Shown in pieces: positions 1-10,170 of a stretch of 64,000 bases of DNA. Position 1 is the stretch's first letter, and every line of letters begins with the position of its first letter. The notes under the pieces are model-generated. The model made no database searches. It saw only the letters and a list, made by a program, of their open reading frames with translations, and was not told where the DNA came from. The translations under genes and the position numbers were made by a program. Source of the stretch: Tridacna crocea (lineage: Eukaryota; Mollusca; Bivalvia; Cardiida; Cardiidae); NCBI GenBank assembly GCA_943736015.1, contig OX031071.1:16092119-16156118 (forward strand), read 5' to 3'.

Positions 1-45
1 TTCAATTTAGACTAGTCCAAATTTTTGTCTTTAGTAAAGAGTTAG
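1..45 (+). repeat. TTAA-hairpin MITE A, right-end fragment
   Basis: Only the outer long arm is in the window: the segment related to TTTGGACCAGTCTAAAATTT, then the terminus TAAAGAGTTAGA. The rest lies to the left. Confidence 0.7.
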
Positions 46-170
46 ATATTTATGTCAGTAAAGGTTTAACAGATGACACTATTGTAGAGTGTGCGAAAAA
101 TTATTGATAGCTAACATAGATTAACAAAGATATGATAATTCAAGGAGTAGTGAAAATCAATGATACATGT

Positions 171-397
171 TTAACTCATTACCAAACAACAATATTCTAG
201 ACCTGTCCAAATCGAAAGTACTTGCAGACAAAATAAATGGAACCCAAAAATTCAACTTTGTTTCCAGCAGGGTAGAAAACATTGTGGAATGAGGAGAAAA
301 TGCTGGTGCCAGCATTTTCTGCTTTTCACAAAATGTCTTTTTAAAAGGCTTTTATCTCAGGCTTGTAAAAGCCAGGGATTATTTGGTACAGGGTTAA
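171..397 (-). repeat. TTAA-hairpin MITE A
   Basis: Complete copy starting TTAACTCATTACCAAAC and ending GGTACAGGGTTAA. The centre is shortened to GCTGGTGCCAGC. It shares its right TTAA (394-397) with the next copy. Confidence 0.9.
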
Positions 398-622
398 CCC
401 ATTACCACACAATCCCTGCTTTTGACGCCCCTGAGAAAGAAGCATTTAGAAAACATTGTGGGAAAAGGAGAAAATGCTGATAACCAGCATGTTCTCCTTT
501 TTCCACAATGTTTTCTACCCGTCACAAAACAAATTTCAAATCTTCAGTCACTTTTATTTTGTCATCTGCAAATGCTTTCAAATTGGACCAGTCTAAAATA
601 TTGTCATGTGGTAATGGGTTAA
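394..622 (+). repeat. TTAA-hairpin MITE A
   Basis: Complete copy abutting the previous one through a shared TTAA. It belongs to the well-preserved subgroup starting TTAACCCATTACCACACAAT. The core has a few unpaired changes (CAGCATGTTCTCC). Confidence 0.92.
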
Positions 623-966
623 AAAGTACTTGTGTGTGGATTTTTTCCATACTTAGTTTGAAGAGTGCAACATAGTTTTTTTTTTTTATTTTTTTTGTTG
701 TTGTTTTCTGATGATACGTACAAGATTGAAGACTAGTTGTGCAGGTACAAAGGAAGCATGGGAACTGCAAACACACTACTACCACAAGCAATAACAGCTG
801 CTTCATGTTGGTGCTTCTCCTACCTGAATAAATAAATTGTGAAAACAAACATTTGTATTTTTTTGTCCTCCTCCAGCTCTAGTTTTTATCTCTAGCCCAT
901 TTTAACTTTTTTTTCTAATTATTTTTTACCAGTGGTATGTTCCTGAGATACAGAAAAAATCAAATT

Positions 967-1200
967 GATCAAGCCTTTGCCAAATAATCCTGGGTTATCA
1001 TCACCCTGTAGAAGAGACCTTTTAAAATCTTTAATTGCAGTAAAAGGAGAACATGCTCGCACGCAGTATTTTCTCTTTTGTCCACAATGTTTTCTACCTA
1101 TCAAAACAGAATTACAGCATTTGAACCAATCTGAAATTTTTGTCTACAAGTGCTTTCAATTTGGACAAGGCTAAACTTTTGTCATCTGATAGTGGCTTAC
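967..1200 (+). repeat. TTAA-hairpin MITE A, decayed
   Basis: Short arm, core (AAAAGGAGAACATGCTCGC) and long arm are recognisable in order, but termini and core have diverged. An old copy. Confidence 0.7.
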
Positions 1201-1252
1201 ATAATCTACAACAATAAAAGATGTAATATAGTCTCTAAACTAAAAGTTTTAA

Positions 1253-1335
1253 TCAGTATTTCTCCTTTCCCCCATTGTTTTCTACCTTTTTGAAGACCGA
1301 ATCAATTTGGCCATATTTGATTTGTGGACCACATT
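1253..1335 (+). repeat. MITE A long-arm fragment
   Basis: Half-core and inner long arm only (CAGTATTTCTCC, then CATTGTTTTCTACC). Confidence 0.45.
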
Positions 1336-1385
1336 ATCCTTTTATCATAGCTCCAACTATTTAACTCCTTTAAAGATTGTCTCAG

Positions 1386-1513
1386 CGACCATTGATGCAA
1401 CCACCCTCAAAAGTTTACCGCCAAGTTGTTACTTGGACATTAATCTAAGGAATAGATATAGAAGAGAAGGACCATTAAAAGCTAATAAGTTATTATTCTA
1501 TGGTCTGGGAACA
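1386..1513 (+). CDS. candidate internal exon, unknown protein
   Basis: Open segment of 42 codons between an acceptor-like ACTCCTTTAAAGATTGTCTCAG and a strong donor-like GTAAGT at 1514. The first two bases would complete a split codon, and the segment ends in phase 0. The predicted peptide is mixed in composition and includes YLDINLRNRYRREGPLKANK. I do not recognise the protein. An open run of this length is not rare in three frames of AT-rich DNA, so the support is the pairing of open frame with splice signals. No partner exon is proven. Confidence 0.3.
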
Positions 1514-1803
1514 GTAAGTATTTTACTTTATTTCATGCCTTCCGGTAGGATATCGAGAAACAGCAGTGAAAATATTTTTCGATCTTACACTTGTACCACC
1601 AGTGAAAATACCGATTTTCACGTTCTTGTTGCCTAGGTAAATTGCGCGTGCCTAACAACCAGATGGGAAATATGACGTCATATACCTTAATACATTTCTC
1701 GCGCTTGACGTAACGTTGCTATGCGGAAGGGGTACGCCACGGGGAATAAGGGAAAAGAACTGTACTGAATTTTGATTATAAAGCTCCTCCCAGAAAGAGT
1801 AAA

Positions 1804-1997
1804 AAGCATGAAATAAATAGAATATTTGTTTTTTTCGGTGAAAGATCGAAATTTATTTCATCTCGTGAACACCATCGGTAATATTTTCACTCGTGGCTGT
1901 GCCACTCGTGAAAATATTACTGATGGTGTCCACTCGATGAAATAAATTTCGATCTTTCACCGAAAAAAAACAAATATCCTCTATTTATATAATCTTA
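1804..1997. repeat. palindromic MITE with long arms
   Basis: Near-perfect inverted repeat of about 85 bp per arm around an imperfect centre near 1897. The left arm contains TTCGGTGAAAGATCGAAATT and its reverse complement lies at 1939-1964. The outer parts also pair (AAATAAATAGAATATTTG against CAAATATCCTCTATTTAT). One arm of the same family recurs near 56772. It does not resemble the TTAA family. Confidence 0.85.
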
Positions 1998-2049
1998 TCA
2001 TGTAGCAAAGAATTAAAGAGGGCCGTCATATGATGCACATGGTTGAATT

Positions 2050-2274
2050 AGCCTTTTACTACACTATGTCGACTTTTAATGCCCCTAAAGGAGACGGGTT
2101 TTGAAAACATTGTGGGAAATGGAGAGAATGCTGGTTACCAGCATTTTCTCTTTTTCCCGCAATGTTTTCTACCCTATCAAAAAAATAATTTCATATGGGC
2201 CACCTTGAAACGGTCATCTACAATCGCTTTCAATTCGTACAGGTCTAAAATTTTGTCATTCAGTAAAGAGTAAA
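2050..2274 (+). repeat. TTAA-hairpin MITE A
   Basis: Full-length but aged copy. Core half is GGGAAATGGAGAGAATGCTG. The right end CAGTAAAGAGTAAA has lost TTAA. The centre reads GGTTACC although the arms are in + order. Confidence 0.85.
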
Positions 2275-3245
2275 TCTGGGCAAGACTGGCACAGGCCTTT
2301 TTAGGAGTAGGACTAAGGAAACGAGTCGACCCTCTTTTTTTCTCAAGATGACTAGCCTTCGTTCGCTGTCATGATGCAGAGTTATGTAGGTTTTATTACT
2401 GAAATAAAAGATGTGAGAATATAACATACCCGTATATAAATTTAGACATTTAATTCTAGATAACAACGCATGTAAACAACCCTGTTGCTATTTGGTGGGA
2501 AAAGTTTATCATGTTCAGGTAGACGCTTAAGCAATGTTGAACTAGAACGTAATTAGGTCTTATGTGTTTGTATGATCTACTGTATATTGCAAGTACATAT
2601 TATGTTATAATAATCAAAATAAAAACTCGTATATAAGAAGAGTGATTTAATTAACTGATCTTTCCCCCATTCACGTTTGTAAGAGTCTTTTTTCATCATT
2701 TTTTTTTTTTATATAGTTAGGTACTTTGATTTTTCTCATGCAACCATCCAAGTGATTGTGATTTTTGTGCAAAACGCAGTTATTTCCCTTAGACCATAAA
2801 TTTTGCAAGAATGTTAAGCTCGCTTGGTCCGCTGACACCTGACCTAATGTATCGCGGTGTCTTAAATTGTCAATCTTTCGAACGGTTAAAAGAATCCACA
2901 AGTTCTCATTCGGTCGATCCCATGCCATCAGTTTACCATTAACTAACATTTATCACCGGCGACTCACCGTACACTAAAGCTAGCTAGATTTATCGTCAGG
3001 TTATCGAAAGTAACTGGCTAGATCGATTTTTAGATCTATTTTAGAAGCAAGGTCTAGATGATAGATCAAGTAGATCAATTAAACTTTTTCCTCGCTAAAT
3101 TGGCCTTTTTCTTCACTCGTTAGCGATTTTCTGCTTTCAATGGGGACCAGTTGAAAAACTTTTACGTCTAGTAAACAATAAGTTTATCCTTTAGCATCGA
3201 TCTTCAGTGTTAATGACTCTATAGATCTAGACTATATAGATAAGA
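2275..3245. other. MITE-free stretch, CpG-containing
   Basis: No repeat of the main family is recognisable. Between about 2790 and 3060 CpG is more frequent than in the surroundings (for example TATCGCGGTG, CGAACGG, CATTCGGTCGATCC). With 3700-4920 it forms the most MITE-poor part of the left half, consistent with a promoter or constrained region, though nothing proves this. Confidence 0.4.
2671..2949 (-). CDS. candidate minus-strand reading frame, unknown
   Basis: ATG-initiated open frame of 92 codons on the minus strand, lying in the CpG-containing stretch. The N-terminal half (MLVNGKLMAWDRPNENLW) has mixed composition. The C-terminal part becomes lysine-rich across a T-run on the + strand and is probably not coding. 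If real, it would be a first exon ending at an internal donor near 2850. No family recognised; may be chance. Confidence 0.18.
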   Translation of the reverse strand: MLVNGKLMAWDRPNENLWILLTVRKIDNLRHRDTLGQVSADQASLTFLQNLWSKGNNCVLHKNHNHLDGCMRKIKVPNYIKKKNDEKRLLQT

Positions 3246-3390
3246 AAGCTTTTTGAAACTTGTGACATTGAGAGGAAAGCAGAAAAAGCTTATACATGTG
3301 TAGTATTTCATCCTTTTTCCATTTTGTTCTCTACCTTTTTGTTTAAAGTCGGATTTCATGAATTGAGCCACATTAAATGTCATCTATGGC
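3246..3390 (+). repeat. TTAA-hairpin MITE A, decayed fragment
   Basis: Weak match to the core and long arm (TCATCCTTTTTCCATTTTGT then CTCTACC). The right end runs into the next element. Confidence 0.4.
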
Positions 3391-3638
3391 TTGAAACACG
3401 CGAAAAGGGTAGGCCTATACGGAGATTTGCATAAAGTGTCGTTTCGGATCAGCCTGAAATTACATTTTCTGTTTTAATGTAATTTTCTGTTTTTGCACAG
3501 GTCTACTGTAGCAAAAAAAAAAAAATCTAATGTAGCCATAAAGTGCCGTCTCGGATTAGCCTGCGCGGACTGCAGGCTGATCCGAGACGACACTTTACGC
3601 AAATGTCCGGATGGCTCTTTTCGCGTGTTGCAAGCCAT
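3386..3638. mobile_element. palindromic element with ATGGCTTG termini
   Basis: Termini ATGGCTTGAAACACGCGAAA and its near complement at 3620-3638 bracket about 250 bp. Inside, 3543-3598 is itself a palindrome (GTCTCGGATTAGCCTG paired with CAGGCTGATCCGAGAC). A partial GTCGTTTCGGATCAGCCTG occurs again near the left end, so the element looks rearranged. A degraded relative lies at 13776-13837. Confidence 0.75.
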
Positions 3639-4134
3639 ATAACCCATATTCGCCTGCATATACCATTCTTCAAGAATAATCTTTGTCTTATTCCTGGTTA
3701 AAAAATTAACACAAGTTCTGATTGGCAATATAAAATGTTTCAGCAAACTAGATTCGTGTTACTTTCAAACATAGAATCTCGACGGATAAGGACAGACCAC
3801 TTTTGTTCTCTTTTCTCTTCTCTCTGATTTTATGAGATTCAATAGATCTACTTTTATGAGATTTAACAGATCTACTTTGGATTTACGATGACATTCTGAC
3901 AATCCCTGGTGGAATCTTCTGAACTTTAAAAAAGGAGCACGCACATGTAACAAACAAAACAACAATGCAGCTTGAAAGCAAGGGTTCCACATCCTCGTTG
4001 ACCCAGTTTCGATTCATCCTGTAATGCATGGAGAGTCACGTAATGCCTAAAACTGGGTTTCGAGGATTTGGGGTTCCATGTCAAACTAAAATAAATATCA
4101 GTTTGGTTTTTTTTTTTATCCATGTAAGTCGGGA

Positions 4135-4260
4135 CGATTCCGTCGCCATCTAGACAGATTCGTAGGAAATAGAGCGATCCAGGCCTAGCTGGCCACACTA
4201 AAATCTTCCGCTAGGTGTCCTATTCCAAATAATGACGTCAATCTTCGAGAATGTGACATG
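4135..4260 (+). promoter_or_regulatory. possible promoter region
   Basis: A perfect cAMP-response palindrome TGACGTCA occurs at about 4233-4240, and ATGCGCAGAACGC, resembling an NRF1-type TGCGCA element, at about 4258. CpG frequency is raised compared with flanking DNA. No TATA box is apparent. Transcription is inferred only from motif content and the open frame that follows. Confidence 0.3.
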
Positions 4261-4455
4261 CGCAGAACGCTATGTACAGCTGCATTAAGTCCACCTGGCG
4301 GGAAGATTCGTTGCAGCCAATTAGTGGCGTTTAGAGCCTTCAATGTTCGAAAAAAAATGTATGGATCAAGTAATCCATCGTCATCAAACAGAGTTACAAA
4401 CAGACGACACAAACTCAAGTCGGATGGAATGCCTCGGTTCATGTCGATCGCAAAA
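4258..4455 (+). CDS. candidate first exon, Arg-rich N-terminus
   Basis: ATG with a purine at -3 opens 66 codons ending exactly in phase 0 at a strong donor-like GTAAGTG (4456). The peptide starts MRRTLCTAALSPPGGKIRC and is rich in Arg, Lys and Ser with almost no acidic residues, as expected of a mitochondrial presequence. Composition is less AT-rich than the surroundings. Against it, the opposite strand is also open across 4185-4565, so the coding strand is uncertain. Protein not identified. Confidence 0.33.
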
Positions 4456-4840
4456 GTAAGTGAATGCATATAATTGAGGTAATATTTCCATCCAATATGG
4501 CCACCATGCTGCAGCGGCAGACGACATCTTGTACTCCAAAATATATTTGCCTTTATTCTCATCAAAATGTCTTAAAATTGCATGGAAACGTAATTTTACA
4601 TCATGGTTAATCATCATCATGAACAAGAATGTGAAATTATGGTTAATCCATTCGCAAAATTGAATCTACATGTAGATCTACTGACTTAATAGATCGAGAT
4701 CTATGTGACGATCGTGATGATGCAGACGGGTGGACCGGATACCATCTCTGGCCAAATGTAAGCTAGACCTACTTGCCACAATTCAGCAAAAGCGGTTTAA
4801 ATTATTTTGTTGATCTAGGCTTTTAGAATTTCATTTTCAC

Positions 4841-4882
4841 CGTTTGTGTGTGTGTGTGTGGGGGGGGGGGGGGGTGTGTGTG
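4841..4882. repeat. simple repeat (GT)n-(G)n-(GT)n
   Basis: A GT run, a pure G run of about 14, then GTGTGTGTG. Confidence 0.95.
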
Positions 4883-4929
4883 AAGTGACCTTGTGTCCTC
4901 GAGAGTTTGCATAACGACGACGATTTAGA

Positions 4930-5050
4930 CTGATTCAAATTGATTGCATATGCAGATGATATATAAATTTGGCTCAACTGATTTGATCGGCACATGAGAG
5001 GGTAGAAAACATTTCCTCATTTTCCCACAATGTTTTTCAAAGGTCTGATT
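4930..5050 (-). repeat. TTAA-hairpin MITE A, deleted
   Basis: Long-arm remnant (GCATATGCAGATGATA), GGGTAGAAAACATT and the distal half of the core. The proximal half-core is deleted. Confidence 0.5.
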
Positions 5051-5076
5051 AACAGGGTTTAAACTTGGAATAGTGA

Positions 5077-5195
5077 TTCGAAAACAATCCTAGTAGATCT
5101 ATTTGAAAACTTCATGGATGAAGGGGAAAATGCTGGTAACCATCATTTCTCCTTTTCCCACAATGTTTCTACCATAATAAACATAATTATCTCCA
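5077..5195 (+). repeat. TTAA-hairpin MITE A, truncated
   Basis: Short arm and core GGGGAAAATGCTGGTAACCA. The long arm ends early where a SINE begins. Confidence 0.6.
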
Positions 5196-5201
5196 AATAT
5201 A

Positions 5202-5385
5202 ATTGATTGATTGATTGTATAGTGTTTAATGCTGTTTCAGACATTTCAGTCATAATACGGTGGCCAGTGAATCTATGTACCTTCCTGGAGTTTCTGTTAT
5301 GAGCATCTCACACAATATTCTTCTCATCATCAGCCCCATATAACCATCATCAGAGTTATAAACAGCAGTGATCCTGTTTGTGTGA
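5202..5385 (-). mobile_element. tRNA-derived SINE, reverse orientation
   Basis: On the + strand it begins with the reversed tail ATTGATTGATTGATTGTAT and continues with the body shared with 14326 and 38390. The tRNA-like head is not clear. Confidence 0.6.
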
Positions 5386-5520
5386 TTAAAAAAAAGGCTA
5401 CATGGACCAATGTTGTGAAAACAAGAAAATGAAAGTGTGGCACAAAGATCTGACTGCTTACCATTCAAAGAAAGAAGACCAAGTGGGTGTGTAAATTTCC
5501 AAATTTATATATCATTTTAG

Positions 5521-5576
5521 CAATAAGTAATGAAGGAAGTGTAGGGTCATATCCTAAATTTATCGCAAGCAAAATG
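5521..5576 (+). CDS. candidate internal exon, unknown protein
   Basis: 56 nt between acceptor-like TTATATATCATTTTAG and donor-like GTAAGTTTTT. Only one frame is open (two leading bases, then 18 codons ending in phase 0): ISNEGSVGSYPKFIASKM. It lies in a MITE-free gap. Short and unconfirmed, but phase-compatible with 8714-8759. Confidence 0.2.
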
Positions 5577-5704
5577 GTAAGTTTTTCCTGATCCACTTTG
5601 TGACGGGCAAGATTTTTGCAGTTTTTTAGCTGTCATCTGAATATTGTGACAATCCAAGTCCATCGTCCCATTCAGATATTGGCTGAATCTGGGTCTGACA
5701 TAAG

Positions 5705-5865
5705 GTTACTCATTGGTAAGGAGTGAACATTTTAGACTTGTCCAAATTGACAGCATTTGCAGATGAATGACGAAATTACCAGCATTTTCTCCTTTTCTCG
5801 CAATGTTTTCAAAAGGCTTTTTTAGCAGGGGTGTTAAGAGTTGGGATTGAGTGGTAACGAGTTAA
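5705..5865 (-). repeat. TTAA-hairpin MITE A, internal deletion
   Basis: Both ends are present, but part of the long arm and the first half-core are missing, so only TTACCAGCATTTTCTCC remains. Ends GGTAACGAGTTAA. Confidence 0.75.
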
Positions 5866-6089
5866 CTCGTAGGCTTATAGAAAGGAGACAAAGAGAAACA
5901 ACTGTGACAGAGACAAGACAAAAATGCCAAATTAACTGACTGAGTGATAACATTTGCAGGCTGGAAGTCTCATCAAATATCAGACACTGTTCTGCCATGG
6001 AATTGTATCTTCTTCCATGGATAAACTTGCAGAAATATTGGATTTTTTTTTTATCAAAAAACAAAAGATAGATTGCACTTTAGTATAAC

Positions 6090-6160
6090 TCTTTAATAAA
6101 CAACCCCAGGTTTTCATGACTGAGAAAGAAGCCTTTAGGAGACATTGTTGGAAAGGAGAC
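6090..6160 (+). repeat. MITE A short-arm fragment
   Basis: Left end, short arm (CTGAGAAAGAAGCCTTTAGG) and the first bases of the core, then lost. Confidence 0.55.
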
Positions 6161-6190
6161 TTTAAACTTCATAAAGAAGATTTATTTTTT

Positions 6191-6417
6191 TTAAACTCTT
6201 TACCAAACGGGAAAATTATAGACTGGTTTAAATCGAAAGCATTGGCAGACAACAAAGTAAATGTGACTGAAAAATTGATATTTGTTTCTGTAATGGTAGA
6301 AAACATTGTGGGAAAAGGAGAAAATGCTGGTAACCAGGTTTTTTTTTTCTCACAATATTTCCAGAAGGCTTTTTTCTCAGGGTCATTAAAAGTCGGGGTT
6401 GTGTGGTGAAGAGTTAA
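6191..6417 (-). repeat. TTAA-hairpin MITE A
   Basis: Full-length copy. The second half-core has decayed into a T-run, so the hairpin is no longer perfect. Confidence 0.88.
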
Positions 6418-6418
6418 A

Positions 6419-6594
6419 GATAGTGGAAAAAGGAGAAAATGCTGGTAACCAGCATTTTCTCAATGTTTTGCAATGTTTTCTAATCCTTCAAAGGCAAAGT
6501 TCAATTTTCTATTAAAGTTTATTTTTTCATCTGCTAAATCTTGTATTTTGGGAAATTGTTGAAATTCTTAAATTCTGTCGCTTGGTACAGAGTA
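6419..6594 (+). repeat. TTAA-hairpin MITE A, left-truncated
   Basis: Starts at the core directly after the previous copy and keeps the long arm, ending GGTACAGAGTAAAA. Confidence 0.7.
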
Positions 6595-6624
6595 AAACCC
6601 TCCTTTTCCAGAAGAACCCTGGCC

Positions 6625-6672
6625 AGTTAGCTCGGTGCATCTGACTCATGACCTTATAGGAACAGGTTCAGT
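6625..6672 (+). mobile_element. SINE head fragment
   Basis: tRNA-like A-box region GTTAGCTCGGTGCATCTGAC, with no body following. Confidence 0.4.
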
Positions 6673-6678
6673 ATTTAG

Positions 6679-6905
6679 TTAACTGTTTACCACACAATCC
6701 TGACTTTTAACGACCCTGAAGAATAGACTTATTGAAAACATTGTGGGAAAAGGAGAAAATGCTGGTAACCAGCATTTTCTCCTTTCCCAACAATGTTTTC
6801 TGCCCTATCAAAGAGAAATGCCATCATTTGAGCAACTTGTAAATTGTTGTCTGCAAATGCTTTCAGTTTGGAAAGGACTACTTTTTTGTTGTTTGTTAAA
6901 AAGTT
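6679..6905 (+). repeat. TTAA-hairpin MITE A
   Basis: Starts TTAACTGTTTACCACACAAT. Core nearly intact. Right end GTTAAAAAGTTAC. Confidence 0.88.
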
Positions 6906-6975
6906 ACGGCAACTTTCTGACCAGTAATTTTTTGCTTCTCGCCTCAGATGCGTGCAAGATTGAGAAGTCAGTGGT

Positions 6976-7204
6976 TTAACTCTTTACCAAACAACAAAAT
7001 TTTAGACTGGTTGAAATTGAAAGAATTTGCAGACGACAAAATAAATCTCGCTGAAAAATTGAAATTCATTTTGGAAAAGGTGGAAAACATTTTTGGAAAA
7101 GGAGAAAATGCTGGTTACCAGCATTTTCTCCTTTTCCAAAAATGTTTTCAAAAGGCTGATTTCTCAGGGTCTTTAAAAGTCGGGATTGTGTGGAAAAGAG
7201 TTAA
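6976..7204 (-). repeat. TTAA-hairpin MITE A
   Basis: Well-preserved copy with TTAA at both ends. The hairpin flanks differ from consensus in parallel (CATTTTTGGAAAAGG against CCTTTTCCAAAAATG). Confidence 0.93.
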
Positions 7205-7305
7205 GGACAGGTGTGAGGAAGCCAGGAAAATACATAAGTAGGTACACTGGCCATCATGATACGACCTTAGCTGTTAAAACTGTTAAAATCCAATACAAAC
7301 TAAAA
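7205..7305 (+). mobile_element. SINE 3' half
   Basis: Starts exactly at the MITE border with GTGTGAGGAAGCCAGG and ends with the tail-proximal sequence CGACCTTAGCTGTTAAAA, matching the 3' part of the SINE at 21516. The head is missing. Confidence 0.6.
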
Positions 7306-7417
7306 CAGTTTTCTGGGATGTAGAAGAAACACGATACCATCTGTACCATCTGTGTCCATTATAATGGGACATTTATCTATTTAAATGGTACACTGTTCCA
7401 GTATGCCTTGTGATGTC

Positions 7418-7600
7418 TGTGGTTGTGAGGTATAGCATCAGCCTCTTAACATAAAGGTCCCAAGTTCAAGACCCAGGAGCAGGTGTCAACTTCAAGATCT
7501 TTCATTGGCCAACACATTTGGCTCGAGCACTGGTGTAGTTCCCAGGAAGCAGAATCTAGAGATTAGTGTGAGTTGTAATGCATTGTTTCTAAATCAATGA
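7418..7600 (+). mobile_element. tRNA-derived SINE, second type
   Basis: Head with GGTATAGCATCAGCC and a B-box-like GTTCAAGACCC. The body ends AAATCAATGA just before the next MITE. Confidence 0.55.
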
Positions 7601-7601
7601 G

Positions 7602-7775
7602 TTTAATGCTTTACTACACAATCCCAAATTTTAATGACAATGTAAGAGAAGGCTGTTGAAAACATCATGGGAAAAGGAGTAAATGCTGGTACTCAGCATT
7701 TTCTCATTCTACCACCAAAAAATACCATTCACATTTAATTTATCATCTGCAAATCCTTTCAATTTGGACCTGTCT
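7602..7775 (+). repeat. TTAA-hairpin MITE A, fused right end
   Basis: Short arm and core GGGAAAAGGAGTAAATGCTG. The outer long arm is deleted so CTGTCTAAA runs straight into the next copy's CTCTTTACC. Confidence 0.8.
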
Positions 7776-8022
7776 AAACTCTTTACCACACTATCCTGAC
7801 TTTTAACGACCCTGAAATAGAAACATTTTGAAAACATTGTGGGAAAAGGAGAAAATGCTGGTAACCAGCATTTTCTCCTTTCCCACAATGTTTTCTACCC
7901 CGCTGGAAACAAATTTCAATGTTTCTACCCCATTCTAAACCAAAAAATATCATTCACATTTATCATCTGCAAATCCTTTCAATTTGGACCAGTCTAAATT
8001 TTTTTGTTTGGTAAAAAGTTAA
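7773..8022 (+). repeat. TTAA-hairpin MITE A with long-arm duplication
   Basis: Complete core. The long arm carries an extra ATGTTTCTACCCCATTC segment, making this copy about 20 bp longer than usual. Confidence 0.88.
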
Positions 8023-8232
8023 ACTAAAGTCAGCCTTGCCTAAGCAGAGCACTCACTGATCATGTAGTTTAATTTCAAGATGAGAACTGAAATTTTTGTG
8101 CAATCTGATCTTGATCTGTACTGACTGCACTAGAAGCTTGCCTGTTATTTAGAGTTAGACATTCTATTCACAGGTACTGAAGATGCTTTGGCAACTTGGA
8201 AAAAAGATGGCCTCTACTTAGTCACTTTCATT

Positions 8233-8372
8233 TTAACTCCTACAAAATACTGTATTTCAAGCACCCTTGGAAAAAAGGCTTTTGAAAATATCTATGAGAC
8301 AGGAGAAATTGCTGTTAACCAGTACTTACCCCTTTCTCATCAATGTATTCTGTCTTTGTAAAGATAATTTAA
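8233..8372 (+). repeat. TTAA-hairpin MITE A, truncated
   Basis: Starts TTAACTCCTACAAAATAC. Short arm and degenerate core. Ends at the TTAA shared with the next copy. Confidence 0.6.
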
Positions 8373-8590
8373 CTCTTTACCACACAGCCCCGACATTTAA
8401 CGACCTTTGGAGGGAAAGCTTTTTGGAAACATGGGAAAAGGAGAAAATTCTGGTAACTGGCATTTTCTCCCTTTCTCACAATTTTTTCTACCCTTCCAAA
8501 ATCAAAATTCAATTTTTGAGTCATTTTTTTTGTCTGCATGTGCTTTCAATTTGGACTAGTCCAAAATTTTGTCATTTGGTATGGGCTTAA
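8369..8590 (+). repeat. TTAA-hairpin MITE A
   Basis: Full length, sharing its left TTAA with the previous fragment. The centre keeps symmetry only partly (TCTGGTAACTGGCA). Confidence 0.88.
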
Positions 8591-8713
8591 ATCATTTAAG
8601 CCAAATTGCACTAGGCATCTTCAAAATGCTTTTAATATGAGCCTGTCTGAATTTTTGTCCTCTTGTGTGTTGTGACTATAACCTAAATCTTTATTTATGC
8701 CTTTTGTTTCAAG

Positions 8714-8759
8714 GCAAGTTCCATTTTCAGTCGGAACAGGTCAATGCATGACATTAGAG
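8714..8759 (+). CDS. candidate internal exon, unknown protein
   Basis: 46 nt after acceptor-like GCCTTTTGTTTCAAG and before GTATTG. Phase 0 gives ASSIFSRNRSMHDIR plus one base (phase 1 out), which matches the phase needed by 14192-14237. The donor is weak. Confidence 0.2.
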
Positions 8760-8935
8760 GTATTGGAATACAGCCTGATCCTGATCTGCTCTAATTAGGC
8801 AAAGATGTCAGCAGTAACCCATTATACAGGAAAAGAGTGAACAGATTCCTCTGTGGGATTCAAACCAATGAATATAAAGCCAAAGCAGGGTACTCCAAGG
8901 GTAAGTGTGGTAAATGATAAGGAGCTTATATGATA

Positions 8936-9162
8936 TTAACCCCTTTACCAAATCACATAATTATAGACTGGTTCATATTGAAAGCATTTGCAATGAAATA
9001 AAGGCGACTCAAAAATTGAAATTTGATTTCGAAAGGGTAGAAAACACAGGGGGAAAAGGAGAAAATGCTGGTTACCAGCAGTATTTCCTTCTTCCACATC
9101 GTTTTTAAAAGGACTCTTTCTCAAGGTCGTTAAAGGTCTGGATTGTGTGGTAAAGGGATAAT
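8936..9162 (-). repeat. TTAA-hairpin MITE A
   Basis: Full-length copy. First half-core intact, second degraded (CAGCAGTATTTCC). Right end TGGTAAAGGGATAA. Confidence 0.85.
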
Positions 9163-9503
9163 AATAAACAGAATGAAAAAAAAAATGGATTCAAGTATAT
9201 TTTGGAAAGCAGTCAATAGAAGTGCTGGTACAAGATGCCCAAGGAAAGCATAAGTTGTTAAAGGCTGCTCTCAGTGATACTCTAAAGAAAGAAACATAGT
9301 GATTGCTGGTTGTTGAAGAATGTCTGTTGGTATGGTACCTCAGTCGTTGCCTGGTAACAATTGAACACAAACAAGAAATTCTTTACGAATAGGGTAAATT
9401 TGCTGGCCAATAGGTCGGAGCCCTGAGAATAAACATGTCTACATTTCTTATGAATAACAAATTTTTATCTATTCATTTTTTTTATCAGCACCAAAAAGTG
9501 GGT

Positions 9504-9735
9504 TTAACTCTTTACCACACAATCCCAACTTTTAACAACCCTGTGAAGGAAGCCTATAGAAAACATTGTGGGAAAAGGAGAAAATGCAGGTAACTAGCAT
9601 TTCTCCTTTTTCCACAATGTTTTCTACCCAGTTGGAAACAAATATCAATTTTTGAGTCACGTTTATTTTGTGGTAGATCTGCAAGTACTTTCAATTTGGA
9701 TCAGTCTAAAATTGTTTCATTTGGTAAAGAGTTAA
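9504..9735 (+). repeat. TTAA-hairpin MITE A
   Basis: Full length with TTAA at both ends. Core half carries GCAGGTAACTAGC, a two-sided change at the loop. Confidence 0.9.
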
Positions 9736-9774
9736 AGCCAGTACAGTCAGCAATACCAAAAAATATTCATCAGA

Positions 9775-9845
9775 AGGGAAATGCCATAGTGATGTAACTG
9801 AAATACTGTTAAAGACGGCATAAAACACCATTGGAAACAAAACTG
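9775..9845 (+). mobile_element. SINE 3' tail fragment
   Basis: Contains GATGTAACTGAAATACTGTT and ATAAAACACCATTGGAAAC, the tail region of the SINE at 41541. Confidence 0.45.
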
Positions 9846-10170
9846 ATAGTAGTAACACTCAGACGGGTTTAAATGGCACCATTTACGTCTACAGAGATTT
9901 TACAGTAAATCTGACATTTTATCAAATTTTCTTCCAGACTTCATTTCAAGAAAAAATTATGGACCATTTGGGGAATTATTTCTGTTATTTTTTGTCTGAA
10001 GAAGTCAGACGTTGTCAAACTTATTGCTTTCTGAAGAAAATTTGCAGCAAATGACTTGTGAAAATAATCCTTTCAATACCTTGGCTGCAAAGCACAAATC
10101 AAGATGCCTTTGAAACAGCAACATTCAGGTTTTGACTAGTGATTTGAAAGAATCATTTTTATTCAGCCGG

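Noticed and set aside
8160-8362. Open segment TEDALATWKKDGLYLVTF and onward as an exon.
   Set aside because: A possible acceptor precedes it, but the frame continues into a MITE copy and has no donor.
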